Positions 32,428-42,957 are shown, numbered from the stretch's first letter. The stretch is DNA of 64,000 nucleotides from Melitaea cinxia (GCF_905220565.1 NC_059398.1:496001-560000), one strand, 5' to 3'. Numbers and translations are program-made. Notes: generated by a model from the sequence alone, not told the origin.

Positions 32428-34002
32428 ACATTATGGATAAACTAAATTGTAAACCAACTAGCTTATTGTAAAAAGCTTAGCCTAATGATTTTTTACAGTG
32501 CAATTGCAACACTATGTTTTTTTTTCTTCGTTTACTTATAAAAAATAAGGACAATGAAACCGAAAGACAATATTTTCACGTGTTCATAATAGAGCGGTAT
32601 GTAAGCTAAACAAGTCTACTTGGAAAAAGAAGGAGTTTCCCGTTTCGATTGTATTTTTTGTGCTTTGATATATTTTTAGTTGACTTTGATTGATTTGATG
32701 ATTGATTGACTTTATTATTATCTTCGTGTTTGAAAGATGTTGCTTGTCACCTCGTATCTAAGTTTAAACGAGATCTGATGAGTAGGTTTTAGGTTACCTT
32801 TAATAATGCAAATTTGAAGCTTGTTTTGTTTGCAAACAAACACAATTATTGAATATAACCGAGATTTTATGACCAATGTCAATCTGGACAAGTATATAGA
32901 GAATTCGAAATATGAATTTCGTAAATAATAATCGTGTTTTTTTTATTTAAGTTTTAGTTTTTAATGAACATAGTGTTAAAATGTAGATTTTTATTTTATT
33001 GTTTGATATTTTGCTACCTTAACTTTTTTTATTATTATTGAGGTTTGTTTGTAAAAGATATTATTTTGACTTTCGGTAAGTGTTTATATCACCTTATGGT
33101 GAAATAAATGTTTTCATTTCATTTCATTTCATATTAGTATTCATAAAAAAGTAATCTGCTTAATTAATTTCTGTACTATTATTGTATATTTCATTGATAT
33201 TTTGTCGGAGATGTTGCCGTAGCGGCGCGTAGCCACGTAGCTGTTGACCGTATTGAGGAATCATAGTTAAAACATTTGACATCACAAGTAACAAAAAATC
33301 TATTAGAATATGTGTGTTCATAACTAAAGAAATTGAAACGAGTTTTGTTCTTATCTCTGCTTTGAATAAATATAAAATATTTAATTTTGTATTTCATCTA
33401 AATATTTTACACCACATAGAACATATATAGACCACAAGGTCTACATTCCTAACAACATATAATTTATTCTTAGCATATTTCAACTGCCTTGCAGTTTTCT
33501 AAATTGTTTGAACTAATCATCATAAGTAAGTAACATTTTTTTACTAGAAGGTTATTAAATTTTCAATCCTAAGGGGTGAATGGAGATGACAAAATAATAT
33601 CAGAAACGATATAAAATCGCCACACAAATTTAAAAATGAAATAAGACATTTTATTCCCAATTCAGTCTCATAAATAGCAAAACACGAAACCTTAAGGTGC
33701 CATAAACTCTTTGTCCTCTTTATTCCTCTCTCTATTGAAATAAAACGGCATTGGGTGAAACGATTTCATTAAGTTTAAAGACCGTAAAATTCGGACGGAA
33801 TGTTCCAGAGAATTCTACACACTCGTCGATAAACAGGGAAGGCGTAAACATTGTGTGACGTACATTTTAATTATGTTAGATATTTTCCTTCCAATGTTAT
33901 TTGAATTATAAAAAAAAAAACAAAAAAAAAATTGACATAGTCCTTGGTTATCGCTCTGTAGAGTGATGACCTAACTTAGGCCTAAAGGTTGAAGGTTAAG
34001 GG
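32428..34002. other. Unannotated AT-rich DNA with a weak E remnant
   Basis: At 32,745-32,855 AACGAGATCTGATGAG and TTTGTTTGCAAACAAACAC suggest a worn E right half. At 33,100-33,131 ATAAATG followed by (TTTCA)n resembles a retroposon tail. Short frames at 33,191-33,397 have no recognisable content. Confidence 0.4.
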
Positions 34003-34184
34003 TCTACTTACAAGCATTGTTGTGTTCCTGTGGTGAGAAATGTGAGCAGTCCTTCCGAAGGGTTTGGGGTCGGGTTGCCAACGCGCTTGCTATGATGCTA
34101 GCGTTGCAAGCATATAGAAGCTACAGTAATTGCTTACCATCAGGTGAGCCGTACGCTTATTTGCCGACTTAGTTGTATAAAAAA
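34003..34184 (+). repeat. Retroposon A, 5'-truncated, diverged
   Basis: TTGTTGTGTTCCTGTGGTGAG, GCCAACGCGCTTGC and CATCAGGTGAGCCGTACGC appear in order, with an AAAAAA end. Confidence 0.75.
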
Positions 34185-34562
34185 TATATTTTAGTTTCAT
34201 CTTCACACGACTACAATAATCGTAATTTCTATTTGAAGTGACCTCCGCCTCTAACCTACTGGCTATTAAGGTCATAAAAACGAAGCTATAAAAATAATCG
34301 GGTCGTAAAGAACCGGTTGGGACACAGGCTTACATTTTTCCATACGATCGATCATACCCCTTGAGTTAATATTATTTTGTCCAAGGAATATAAATTTGGC
34401 TGATTTATTTAGTGACGTGATAAGCTGGGTATTGGCTGTGGAATTATTGAAATGTGGAATTATTTTTGACTAGATACTCCACGCGGGTTTCCTTGCGCTG
34501 GCAGGTACTTTACCATAGATGATGATGAGAGTCTAAGCATAATCTAGATCTGTGTTGATGAC

Positions 34563-34930
34563 TCATCATCACTAGCCATAGTCCGTCTATTGCAGACGAC
34601 TTAGACAGTGTCAGACAGATACTGTGTCACCTAGAACACTCTTCAGGAAAACGCAGAGTTGCCTAAGCTCTGCGCCACCCTCTTAACCTCACTGGCTAGG
34701 CCCACAGGAACGACGAGTCGATACGTGTGGAGCCAGTTCGGCTGCAGGAGTCTTTCGCATTTTAGAGCTATGCCACGAATGCTTGATGGATACCCCATTC
34801 CGGGTTTCAAATGAAGTTTTCTTTTTCCAGAACCCTGATGATTTTGAGCCAGGTTTATCCCTCGGTCGCCTTTTACGACCCTCACGTGAAGAAAGGTGGT
34901 GGTGCTTTTCTACTCGGCCGGCACCGCATG
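34563..34930 (-). repeat. Cousin of element B (RTE-type termini, different body)
   Basis: The plus strand starts TCATCATCACTAGCC and GTCCGTCTATTGCAGACG, resembling a reversed B terminus. It ends GTGGTGCTTTTCTACTCGG and CGGCACCGCA, parallel to B's GTGGCTATATTC and ACCGTAGCCACA. The body differs from B, so this is a separate subfamily. Frames of 70-80 codons in it are probably fortuitous. Confidence 0.5.
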
Positions 34931-35582
34931 TTGATGATTACCTTTCCAGTAATATGAGTTACATGCATGATCCTCATTATGATCATATCTTATGATAGCC
35001 TATATTATATTTGGAAAATGTAAACTTTTAGTAGTAATAAGAACAGCATTCAAGCTTTTAGAGTGTGGAATCGCGCTAAGTTCCGTAGAATCAAAAGTGT
35101 TCATAGTGACCAAAAGTTTAGAAACTTAACTTTATAGCTTATTGTTAACAATCGTACGAATTTATTCTTAATTTATAATATTAATAAAGACTATATTGTC
35201 TCTTTATATCTAATAACTGTCAATGATGTATAAATCATTATTGGAAGCGTCGCTCTAACCGAACTCGTGGCTATTCGCAGACGTATTACATTACATAATT
35301 ACGTATAATCCCAATTTAGGACGACGAGTGATCACCGGTGTCACATTACTCCCTGGAGGTGTATTCGTAGAACGAAAAGCCAAATCTTATGAACTTCGTT
35401 TTCGAATGTAAAAAATATTATTAACGTTAAAAGTAATTTATATGATAACTAAATATAGTATCAGAAACGCCTTCTTGAAATACGGCACGTTGATGCGATG
35501 GCAGTGGCTTTGGTCATCTGTTTCATCGTTTGGGATGCAATTCTCATCCAGAATATTTGTGTAGGTAATATGACGATAGATG
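34931..35582. other. Unannotated DNA
   Basis: No element or frame recognised. Confidence 0.5.
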
Positions 35583-35672
35583 ATGATGGACTTTGGCGCA
35601 ATAGTCACAGCACTGGTTTGGGGCGTTCGCGTTGGTCTTGCGGGTTCAATCCCTGCACATGACATATATTTG
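35583..35672 (+). repeat. SINE C head
   Basis: A box TTGGCGCAATAGTC and B box GGGTTCAATCCC with CTGCACATGACA downstream. The body is missing. Confidence 0.7.
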
Positions 35673-35757
35673 GAGGCGATTGTAAGGCGTTTACAAAAGA
35701 GAACTATTGATAATTAATTTCTATAATAAATATATTTCTTGAAGTCACTTGACTGGA

Positions 35758-35825
35758 TCATTGGCGCAAAGTTTCTGCTTTCTAGTCCATTGTGTTGCAT
35801 TCGATTCTCTATCTGGGTGTAATTT
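35758..35825 (+). repeat. SINE D head, degenerate
   Basis: TTGGCGCAAAGTTTCTGC, a mutated B box (TGCATTCGATTC) and TCTGGGTGTAATTTATA mark D. The remainder has decayed. Confidence 0.5.
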
Positions 35826-36595
35826 ATATAATTTTACATTTATTAAGGAAAAACAGTCTCATATATTTTACTATATCGACCCCTTATTACCTAAAACTAG
35901 GCATTAAGCTATATTTTAAAACATATATTCATAACTATATCAAAACTATCCTAAATTTGTTCGATTTTAAATTACGCATAAACACAATAATACATAATTG
36001 AGCAAAGTTAATTTAATACAATTAGTACAATTATTATTAATTGATAATAATTAGCATGGCTTGTGATTACCATGGCTGTAATTATCTGCCTAATAATTAG
36101 TCGAATGAAACTGAATTTCATGTCTAATTAGCAGACTGTTTTTCATTACTATATAGATTGACTAACAATACCCGTGCGAATAATTCGCACTAAATAAGTA
36201 AAAAAATTACCGACCGTCAATCATGTTGATGTTGTTTCAAAGTTTACGCCGTTATATATAATATTAATAAATAATTAATAAACAAAAAAAAGCTTTTTGT
36301 TGTGGATGCCGATAAAGCAAACAATTATCTATAAAATGATATATAATTTGTGTGGAGTAATTGTGAGGTGTTTTCTAAAAGGGGAGACAAACATCTTAGC
36401 CTAAGCGTATTAATATATATGATAATTAAATTGGACAACTGAACAAAAGCAAAAACAAAAGCAAAGGCAGTAAACGAAACGAATTGTATATGTTAAGACG
36501 TGGGCGTACACTAATACAAACTGTACAGTGACTTGTAAGTATTCTTCTACCAAAAAAATGACTTTGATTTACAAAAAAAAAATGATATAAAATCT
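35826..36595. other. Unannotated AT-rich DNA
   Basis: A 69-codon frame at 35,792-36,001 is I/L/K/Y-rich and begins inside the SINE D remnant. Nothing suggests a gene. ATACCCGTGCGAATAATTCG near 36,169 may be a worn Helitron end. Confidence 0.4.
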
Positions 36596-36899
36596 ATCTG
36601 CTGGGCCTAGGCCTTTTTCCCCATGTACGACAAGGATCAAAACTTATTCCACCACGCTGCTCCAATGTAAGTTGGCGGATATATTCCCTACTATGAGTAA
36701 CGATCGACATCAGATGTACATGATAACAACCGGGCCCGACGGCTCTCGGAGACACGGTGGGGAGACCCACAAGGACTGCAGAAACACCCAGACCACGGCA
36801 AACATCTGTATGGCCAATACAAATGTTTGGCATATGCGGGGATCGAACCCACAACTGCCACTGACCAGCGCTGTGACCATTATGCTAACGCGTCGTCAT
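36596..36899 (-). repeat. SINE C, near full length
   Basis: In reverse it has a head with TAGCATAATGGTCAC (A-box region, degraded) and GGGTTCGATCC (B box). It continues through TTGTATTGGCCATACAGATG to a worn tail (CATGGGGAAAAAGGCCTAG). Confidence 0.85.
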
Positions 36900-36904
36900 A
36901 AAAT

Positions 36905-37130
36905 ATCTCATTCAGTAGTCCGAGAGAGTACCTCAAGTTGACAGAAGATTGCAATCAATTAATTCTTCTCTCTGTGATACTCACCACTAAGACAAGAGCT
37001 CTTGAGGTCTCTGTTGACAACGAGGAAAGCGTTATTCAAGTCGTTAGCAATATTCCAGGCTTCTACAGCTACCCCGACTGTATCCTATCAGGTCTAATTT
37101 GCCACCTTAGTGATATTAATTTTTTTTAAA
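36905..37130 (+). repeat. Very degenerate retroposon A remnant
   Basis: AGTACCTCAAGTTGACAGAAG, AAGACAAGAGCTCTTG and TTCCAGGCTTCTACAGCTAC follow A order and spacing with heavy substitution. Its 63-codon frame is therefore not taken as a gene. Confidence 0.4.
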
Positions 37131-37489
37131 TTAGGCTGATATTCCTTTACACAGATTATACCTATAATCCATATAGGGTGAACAGTCTGAACTCAATTTT
37201 TTTTTGTGTAATTAACCGTTTGCATAAATATTTTTTGTAATTGATGCCATTTGTTTAGAGTGTTTATTTGAAATAAAGCTATTATTAAAAATATCCAAAA
37301 ACATCAAAATTATACATACACGTAAAATCACTTGAACGATGTTTCTCGCCTCCACCGAGCATAAAACGAAATTTTTGCCAATTCAAAGTCAAAATCGAGA
37401 TTTAACTTGGTTATTATATCCTGCTACTCATTTTTGTCAGTCTGGCAACATTATTATCCTGGGACGTATTACAAACTAAAGTTCAGTTT

Positions 37490-37988
37490 TATTTCATTTA
37501 TATCTGTTTGTCTGTTTTTCTATTTGTCTGTGTGTATGTCCGGGGTAAACTCAAAAAGTACTTCATGGATTTACTTCGAATTTGGCACGAATATTATTAA
37601 GAAGTCGGGTCAACATATAGGCTACACATTATCACGCTATCACCTACGAGGAACGAGCAGTGAACCTTTATTTCCTCAACGCATTCTGTAACAACGTATA
37701 ATCTAACGACGCATATTTGAATGTTGTTGTTATTATGTTAATAACCATGCTATATAAGCTAGCTTCACACTATAAAAATCGCGCAATATAAGTAACTAAG
37801 CCGATAAACATAATTAAATGAATATAAGTAGACAAGACAATTTTAAAGCAGCGCCATCTATAAGATTTTTCTGTAGATATGAAATGTAAAGAAGAAACGG
37901 GTAAATGAAAGTTATTTTAAAAGGTATAATCGTAGGTATTTTAGTGCTGTACAGCGCTCACGCAGACGACGTCGCGGGCAGCAGCTAG
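37490..37988 (+). mobile_element. Helitron-like element, 3' end intact
   Basis: It ends GACGTCGCGGGCAGCAGCTAG (CTAG at 37,985-37,988) followed by T. Upstream blocks such as GTCTGTTTTTCTATTTGTC and TCGAATTTGGCACGAATATT have the usual Helitron body style. The 5' start could not be placed; it may lie near 37,420-37,500. Confidence 0.55.
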
Positions 37989-38224
37989 TGTCTTATAAAA
38001 ATTGAGGTTTTAGTACACATATATATACCATGATTCCAACTTAACAAAGAAAACAAAATAAACCATAAAAATTCAAACTGATAACAATAAAACAAGTCTA
38101 AACTACACAGCTACGAATCGTCTCGTAAAAAGCAACTTAAATTTATTGATATGTAACAAACTATAATAATGCGTGTTAATAAATAATTTCATATTATATT
38201 GTTAGCTATTTAAATGAGACAATA

Positions 38225-38355
38225 TGACAAGTACCCACCATTCAATTAAAAAAAGATATATCGAAATCGTTTCACCCAGTAAAAACTTATGGAAAACATA
38301 CATTAAAAAAATACAATCGAATTGAGAACCTTCTCCTATTTTTTTAAGTCGGTTA
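38225..38355 (-). repeat. Element E right end
   Basis: CGAAATCGTTTCACCCAG, ATACAATCGAATTGAGAACC and AAGTCGGTTAAAA are the terminal E module in reverse. Confidence 0.7.
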
Positions 38356-38470
38356 AAACTCAAAGTATTAAATAAGAGATTTTTATAGTGTCTTATTGTG
38401 TTATTTTCATAATAATAATAATTTATTTTAACAAATATTGCCATTTATTAATAATGCGTAGATTTTAGAC

Positions 38471-38704
38471 TAGCTCGTTGGCGCAGTTTGTAGTGACCCT
38501 GCTTTCTGCTTCGGGGGTTGTGGGTTCGATTCCCACCCCGAGTCTGGGTGTAATATGTATTTATTTATATACGTATCATTTATATGTATGTTTATCAAAA
38601 AAATGTAGCTATACCAGTCGGCTGTTACCTATAACACAAGCATTAAATTGCTTACTTTAGGAACAGATGACCGTGTGTGTATGTTGTAAATATTTATTTA
38701 TTTA
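38471..38704 (+). repeat. SINE D, near full length
   Basis: The A box (TTGGCGCAGTTTG) and B box (GGTTCGATTCC) are intact. The body (ACACAAGCATTAAATTGC) and the TTTA-type end are complete. Confidence 0.85.
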
Positions 38705-38712
38705 TAAATTTT

Positions 38713-38748
38713 AAAAATTGTTATCGGTAAATACCGATAGCAATTTTT
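38713..38748. repeat. 17-bp hairpin next to SINE D
   Basis: AAAAATTGTTATCGGTA (38,713-38,729) pairs with 38,732-38,748, leaving two unpaired bases and one G-T position. Confidence 0.75.
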
Positions 38749-39101
38749 ATGGAATTTCTAGCCAAAACATAATTAATATAAATTCAAAAGCACGTCATTA
38801 CTGGTATCAACATCTCAGCACGTGCGTGCCGCTGAGTCCTAACGAATCTTCGTTACGTAAGGAACTTATGTTACTATTAATACAATTATTTTCTAAGATT
38901 ATTAAACAATTTTCATCTGTAAATTGGCAACAAGACAAGTTTTCAATTATCCGTAATCGTCTGTTCCTCGTCGGTATGAATAGAGACGCGCATTTGTCGT
39001 CATTATCGACTCCCTTCATTACACATCAAAGAAAAAGTTCGGACTGTGAAACCACGCTAATGAAATATCTTTTTATAAATAAATTTGTTGCGAAAATTTA
39101 A
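38718..39101 (+). CDS. Orphan open reading frame, 127 codons plus stop (uncertain)
   Basis: I do not recognise this product. The frame is unusually long for such stop-rich DNA and is not covered by any repeat family in the window. The first codon taken is TTG; the first ATG in frame encodes the Met of KELMLLLIQLF, so the true start is unknown. The product is basic, serine- and leucine-rich, with a short hydrophobic patch around that Met. No signal peptide, metal-binding cluster or catalytic motif is evident. It starts inside a hairpin right after SINE D. It may be a decayed exon, a transposon frame or chance. Confidence 0.2.
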   Translation: MLSVNTDSNFYGISSQNIININSKARHYWYQHLSTCVPLSPNESSLRKELMLLLIQLFSKIIKQFSSVNWQQDKFSIIRNRLFLVGMNRDAHLSSLSTPFITHQRKSSDCETTLMKYLFINKFVAKI

Positions 39102-39317
39102 ATATCATGTACTGGCACACTTTTTGTGCTTATTATAAAACATTAAAATTAATTACGCATGAAACTTGATTTTTTCTAGTTGTGTAGATATTTAAAAATG
39201 TTACTTGCATCTACTTAACGTATAATTATTTTTTATATATTATTTATTAGCTTAGTAAAGCTAGTTTTCGTGCTGGACATATTCTTAATTCCTCAAACGA
39301 GGTATTTGCAATTTTCA

Positions 39318-39481
39318 TCATTATCATCATCATCATTTCAGCCTATTGCAGTCCACTGCTGGACATAGGCTTCCCAAAGTTCGCGCCAGACATCCCGGTT
39401 TTCCGCAATCCTCATCCAGCCCACACCGGTAATCTTTCGTAGATCGTCGGTCCAACGGACCGGAGGACGTTCCATACTGCG
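39318..39481 (-). pseudogene. RTE LINE C-terminus with (ATG)n tail
   Basis: The minus-strand frame 39,481-39,338 encodes 47 residues and a TGA stop. It includes RPPVRWTDDLRKITGVGWM, then AENRDVWRELWEAYVQQW and TAIG. This is the standard end of the RTE-clade endonuclease/reverse transcriptase protein. A (GAT)n tail runs down to 39,318. The catalytic parts lie far upstream and are absent. It is undamaged over its short length and serves as the reference for the B-family 3' ends. Confidence 0.8.
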
Positions 39482-39908
39482 TTTAATATTTATTTTAATT
39501 CAATTTCTAATAATTTTCTGTTGAAAATTTAATTATATTCCTCACAATGTGGACTGTATGTTATATTTGGCAGTTTAATTGATAACATCATCCATTACTG
39601 TCTAACAATTGCTCATCCCGATTTCTTTTGTCAATAAACGCGACATAGTATACTTACTTCAAATAAATAACTTTAGTTCAAAAGGTCCTAATTACAGGTA
39701 AGGATAGTAGGTACAGTTCAGGTACAGTACGGTACAGGCAGTCGACGGCTCAAGTTTTAAAGTAATTAAGTTATTATGTGTTTCCCTATTTCTAATTTCA
39801 TCTACTGTCCAGGCTGAAAAAGAAACGAAATCAGAAATATCTGTGAACGAATAGTTACAAATCATCATGTGTGATAGACTAAACATCAGACACTCCGATC
39901 CCAAAGGC
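39482..39908. other. Unannotated DNA
   Basis: 39,690-39,740 has a GGTACAG short direct repeat. An 87-codon minus-strand frame (39,692-39,955) runs into element E and is not supported. Confidence 0.45.
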
Positions 39909-40200
39909 TTTTTAACCGACTTCCAAAAAAGGAGGAGGTTCTCAATTCGACTCAATTTTTTTTATGTATGTTACTTCAGAACTTTTGACTGGGTGGACCG
40001 ATTTCGAAATTTTTTTTTTGAATCAAAAGGTAGTGTATGTCATTTGGTCCCATTTAAATTTATTTGAGATCTAACAACTGCTTTTCGAGTTATATCTAAT
40101 AATGCGTTTTACTTGACTATTTATTCATCGACCTACGTTGTATTATACCGCATTACTTTTTACTGGGTGTACCAATTTTGATGATTTTTAATTTAATTAA
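39909..40200 (+). repeat. Element E, left part of a split copy
   Basis: It begins TTTTAACCGACTTCC and carries GAGGTTCTCAATTCGACTC, both module 1 and the start of module 2, up to ATTTTTAATTTAATTAA. It resumes at 41,785 after a 1.58-kb insertion. Confidence 0.85.
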
Positions 40201-40939
40201 AAAAACTTTTTAAGTTAAACGGTTTTATGTTAAACATACATTGCAATGTTTAAGATAAATGTACTAAAAACCAAAAAATAATAAAATAGATACAGTCGTG
40301 GGAATTATAAACATATGCATAGACTAGACTAAAATAAAACCGTGGGGCACGTCAATTGTCTACAATCGTTGATTAAAATGTTTGTTTTGTAATGTTACAC
40401 TATAATTAGGCAGTTGTTCAATCGACAACGATGGACGTGTGATAAGTAGGGCTAGAATGTGGAAACAAGCTAGCAAGCTCGATTATAAGCGAGTTTTAGG
40501 GTTTCATAGTGGTGAGCGAGTAGTACTTTTATCATATATTTTGTCGATTAAAGACAAACTACGAGCAGTGAAACGATTCCTCGCCAGCCAGCAGTGTGAA
40601 TGTCCAACGATAAACTAGTTGAAACATCTCTTTTATTTACATGGAGTGTATAACTATTGGAATTTCCATGAGCAAGAAAATAGTAAGTAATTTCCTCACC
40701 GTCTGCGGGCCAACTGCCTATTTTAACGACGAATTAAACGATTCTTCTATCGCATATTAAGTCGATAATTTGTAGACAATTGACGTGCCCCACGGTTTTA
40801 TTTTAGTCTAGTCTATGCATATGTTTATAATTCCCACGACTGTATCTATTTTATTATTTTTTGGTTTTTAGTACATTAATTTATCTTAAACATTACAATG
40901 TATGTTTAACATAAAACCGTTTAACTTAAAAAGTTTTTT
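40200..40939. mobile_element. Long terminal inverted repeat element (740 bp)
   Basis: The left arm 40,200-40,365 (166 bp) and the right arm 40,770-40,939 (170 bp) are reverse complements with about one substitution and a 4-bp indel. Both contain ACGGTTTTATG, GATACAGTCGTGGGAATTA and GGGGCACGTCAATTGTC. The 404-bp core has no long frame. TA lies outside each end if the element is read as a separate insertion. It is non-autonomous and can fold into a stem of over 160 bp. Confidence 0.85.
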
Positions 40940-41011
40940 TACCTATTTTTATTTTCTAGTTTTTAGTTTTTATTTCGCATTCTGTTTAATTCATTTAGTG
41001 CTTCATTATTG

Positions 41012-41622
41012 CAAGGCCCATCTTAAATATTGAGGTTGTATAGTGCACTGTATTCTTCTTGTCAAGCCCTTTTATTTGATACCCATATTGGTGGGATTGA
41101 TAAAAAATTGTTATCAGACATTTGGTAGCGGCGGCCAGCTTAGATTTCAATTTTGCATAGTAAATTGTATTCTACTTGTTGAGACCTTTCATTTGATACC
41201 CATTTTGATAGGATTGATAAAACCTAAGTTATCCGCCATTTTGTAGAGGCCGCCATCTTGGATTTTAATTTTATATAGTACATTGATTATACTGGTTGAG
41301 CACTTTCATTTGATACCCATATTGATGGGATCGATAAAACCTACGTTATCCGCCATTTTGTAGCGGCCGCCATCTTGTATTTCAATTTTTTATAGTATAT
41401 TGTATTCTGCTTGTTGAGCCCTTTCATTTGATACCCATATTGATGGGATTGATAAAACCTACGTTATCCGCCATTTTGTAGCGGCCGCCATCTTGGATTT
41501 CAATTTTTTATAGTATATTGTATTTTGCTTGTTGAGCCCTTTCATTTGATACCCATATTGTTGGGATTAATAAAACATAAATTATCCGCCATTTTGTAGC
41601 GGCGGCCATCTTGAATTTATAA
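41012..41622 (+). repeat. Tandem array of about five ~118-bp units with YY1/Pho-like motifs
   Basis: Each unit contains TTTCATTTGATACCCAT, CCGCCATTTTG and, 16-20 bp on, GCCGCCATCTTG or a variant. The latter ends at 41,143 (degenerate), 41,260, 41,377, 41,495 and 41,613, so the spacing is 117-118 bp. A partial sixth unit sits at 41,012. GCCGCCATCTTG is the reverse complement of the published YY1 consensus CAAGATGGCGGC. GCCAT is the core bound by its fly orthologue Pho. Confidence 0.9.
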
Positions 41623-41784
41623 TGATAATGAATAAACATAATTGTATTGTCACCAAAATCCAAAGTGTATACAAAATTTCAGATTAATCGGTTGACAGGA
41701 AGAGGGTGAAATTTGAATTACTAAATTTGACCCAAGAATAATAAAAAATAAAACAAACGGGGTGAGCTAAATAAAACCGTTTAA

Positions 41785-41957
41785 AAACTGATGCTTATCA
41801 TGTGATCAGATTTTAATTTCATCGAGATCTGATTACCTACTACTTTTTGAGTAATCTTTAATAACGCGTATTTACTTGATTTTTTTCGTCGACCTACGTC
41901 GTATCGATGTAATTGAAGTCGGTTTTTTTTTCGTTTGCGACCAAATAAAATTATTGT
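41785..41957 (+). repeat. Element E, right part of the split copy
   Basis: It resumes with AAACTGATGCTTATCATGTG and ends AATTGAAGTCGG, a T run and CGTTTGCGACCAAA. Confidence 0.85.
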
Positions 41958-42371
41958 ATTAAAAAATACTGGAACAGGAATTTGCATCATAGTATAAATT
42001 TACGTGATCATATTTGAACTTCTTTGTAAGACCTTCTTATGTCAAATCCAGTAAAAATAGAAGTAAGTAACGTATGAATATCAAAGGATATCAATGGAAT
42101 TCTTTGCATATGATACAAAGGCGAAGATGCGACGAACACGACATGCACTGACAATATAGATCCTCTGTGAACTGACGACCGGATATTGCCTCTCTATAAT
42201 GTACTTGACAGTTTGCAGGGATTCATACGCTGAGAGTAAATATAGAAGAGTGTATGATTTTCTACCATTATTGTACGTCTTGTACGTGTTGTACGTGTTA
42301 GTATATCTTTAAGTCCGCCTTTGGCATGAAGTTTTTAATTTAGTTTTGGAAATGAGGTGACAGACACTTAG
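41958..42371. other. Unannotated DNA
   Basis: Contains a short direct repeat of TTGTACGT (about 42,272-42,298). Otherwise nothing recognised. Confidence 0.45.
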
Positions 42372-42722
42372 CTGCAGAGTCTCGATCATCGGCGTAGGGT
42401 AGCTCGTCTGTCGGTGTTCTACAGAATATATTTCGGTGAGTGTGCGAAGGAATTGCACGATCTAATTCCCCCAACAACCTTCCGCCATCGGGACACTAGG
42501 CGCGGTCGATCGTTCCATCCTTATGTCATCGATATGCCACCTACGCGCACAAAACGCTTTGGCACTACTTTCCTGATGCGCACAGCTAAGGAATGGAACT
42601 CGTTGCCCGCGTCTGTGTTTCCCGAACGATACAATCTGGGTGCCTTCACGGCCAGAGTGAATAGGCTGTTATTGGGCAGGCATGCTCCACCTTCGACCGC
42701 ATCGTCACTTAACATTAGGTGA
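42372..42722 (+). pseudogene. Non-LTR retrotransposon reverse transcriptase, C-terminal end
   Basis: An open frame of 116 codons runs from after the stop at 42,369 to a TGA. It reads RRVARLSVFYRIYFGECAKE, then HDLIPPTTFRHRDTRRGRSF, and later FLMRTAKEWNSLPASVFPE and FTARVNRLLLGR. This set is typical of the extreme C-terminus, after the thumb, of jockey/CR1-group reverse transcriptases in Lepidoptera. The YADD core and the endonuclease are absent, so it is a 5'-truncated insertion. The 3' flank (GTCAAATGCCTGCCTATATG then an A run to 42,762) is its untranslated tail. No frameshift is visible, so the insertion is fairly young. The exact clade is inferred. Confidence 0.75.
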
Positions 42723-42851
42723 GATTGTGGTCAAATGCCTGCCTATATGTCATAAAAAAAAATGAGGATTAATTAAAAATATAAATTTTATATGACACAA
42801 TGTAGATAGATTTACCTCGTCTCGTTCACGTGGAATTTAACGTTTTTTTTA

Positions 42852-42957
42852 ACATACATACACGGTGGTCTGTTTCTACGGTAAGCAACTTAATGCTTGT
42901 GTTCACTAACCCGCGGAGCAAAAAGCAGGGCCACTACAAATTGAGCCAACGGGCTAG
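42852..42957 (-). repeat. SINE D, internally deleted
   Basis: The plus strand goes from GTAAGCAACTTAATGCTTGTG directly to ACCCGCGGAGCAAAAAGCAG and GAGCCAACGGGCTAG. The AT-rich middle and the B box are lost. Confidence 0.75.

Larger units (their letters stand above)
40197..41784. mobile_element. 1.58-kb composite insertion with TTAA target duplication
   Basis: TTAA occurs at 40,197-40,200 and 41,781-41,784. Deleting one TTAA and the sequence between rejoins element E in register with the intact copies at 8,759 and 48,832. The insertion comprises a 740-bp long-inverted-repeat unit (to 40,939), a ~70-bp linker, a tandem array (41,012-41,622) and a 160-bp tail ending ATAAAACCGT. The block ACGGTTTTAT next to TTAA occurs three times, at 40,215, 40,911 (inverted) and 41,771 (inverted). 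That suggests related ends, but the left end carries 18 extra bases. A TTAA target is typical of piggyBac-type elements, though no transposase is present. Confidence 0.65.

Noticed and set aside
34643..34995. Opposing 80- and 70-codon frames
   Set aside because: Both fall in a B-like repeat with RTE-type ends; no protein family was recognised.
36938..37129. 63-codon frame with acceptable amino-acid mix
   Set aside because: It coincides with a degenerate retroposon A copy whose ordered blocks account for the sequence.
41012..41622. Alphoid-like centromeric satellite
   Set aside because: Only about five units bounded by transposon sequence, inside a clearly delimited insertion.
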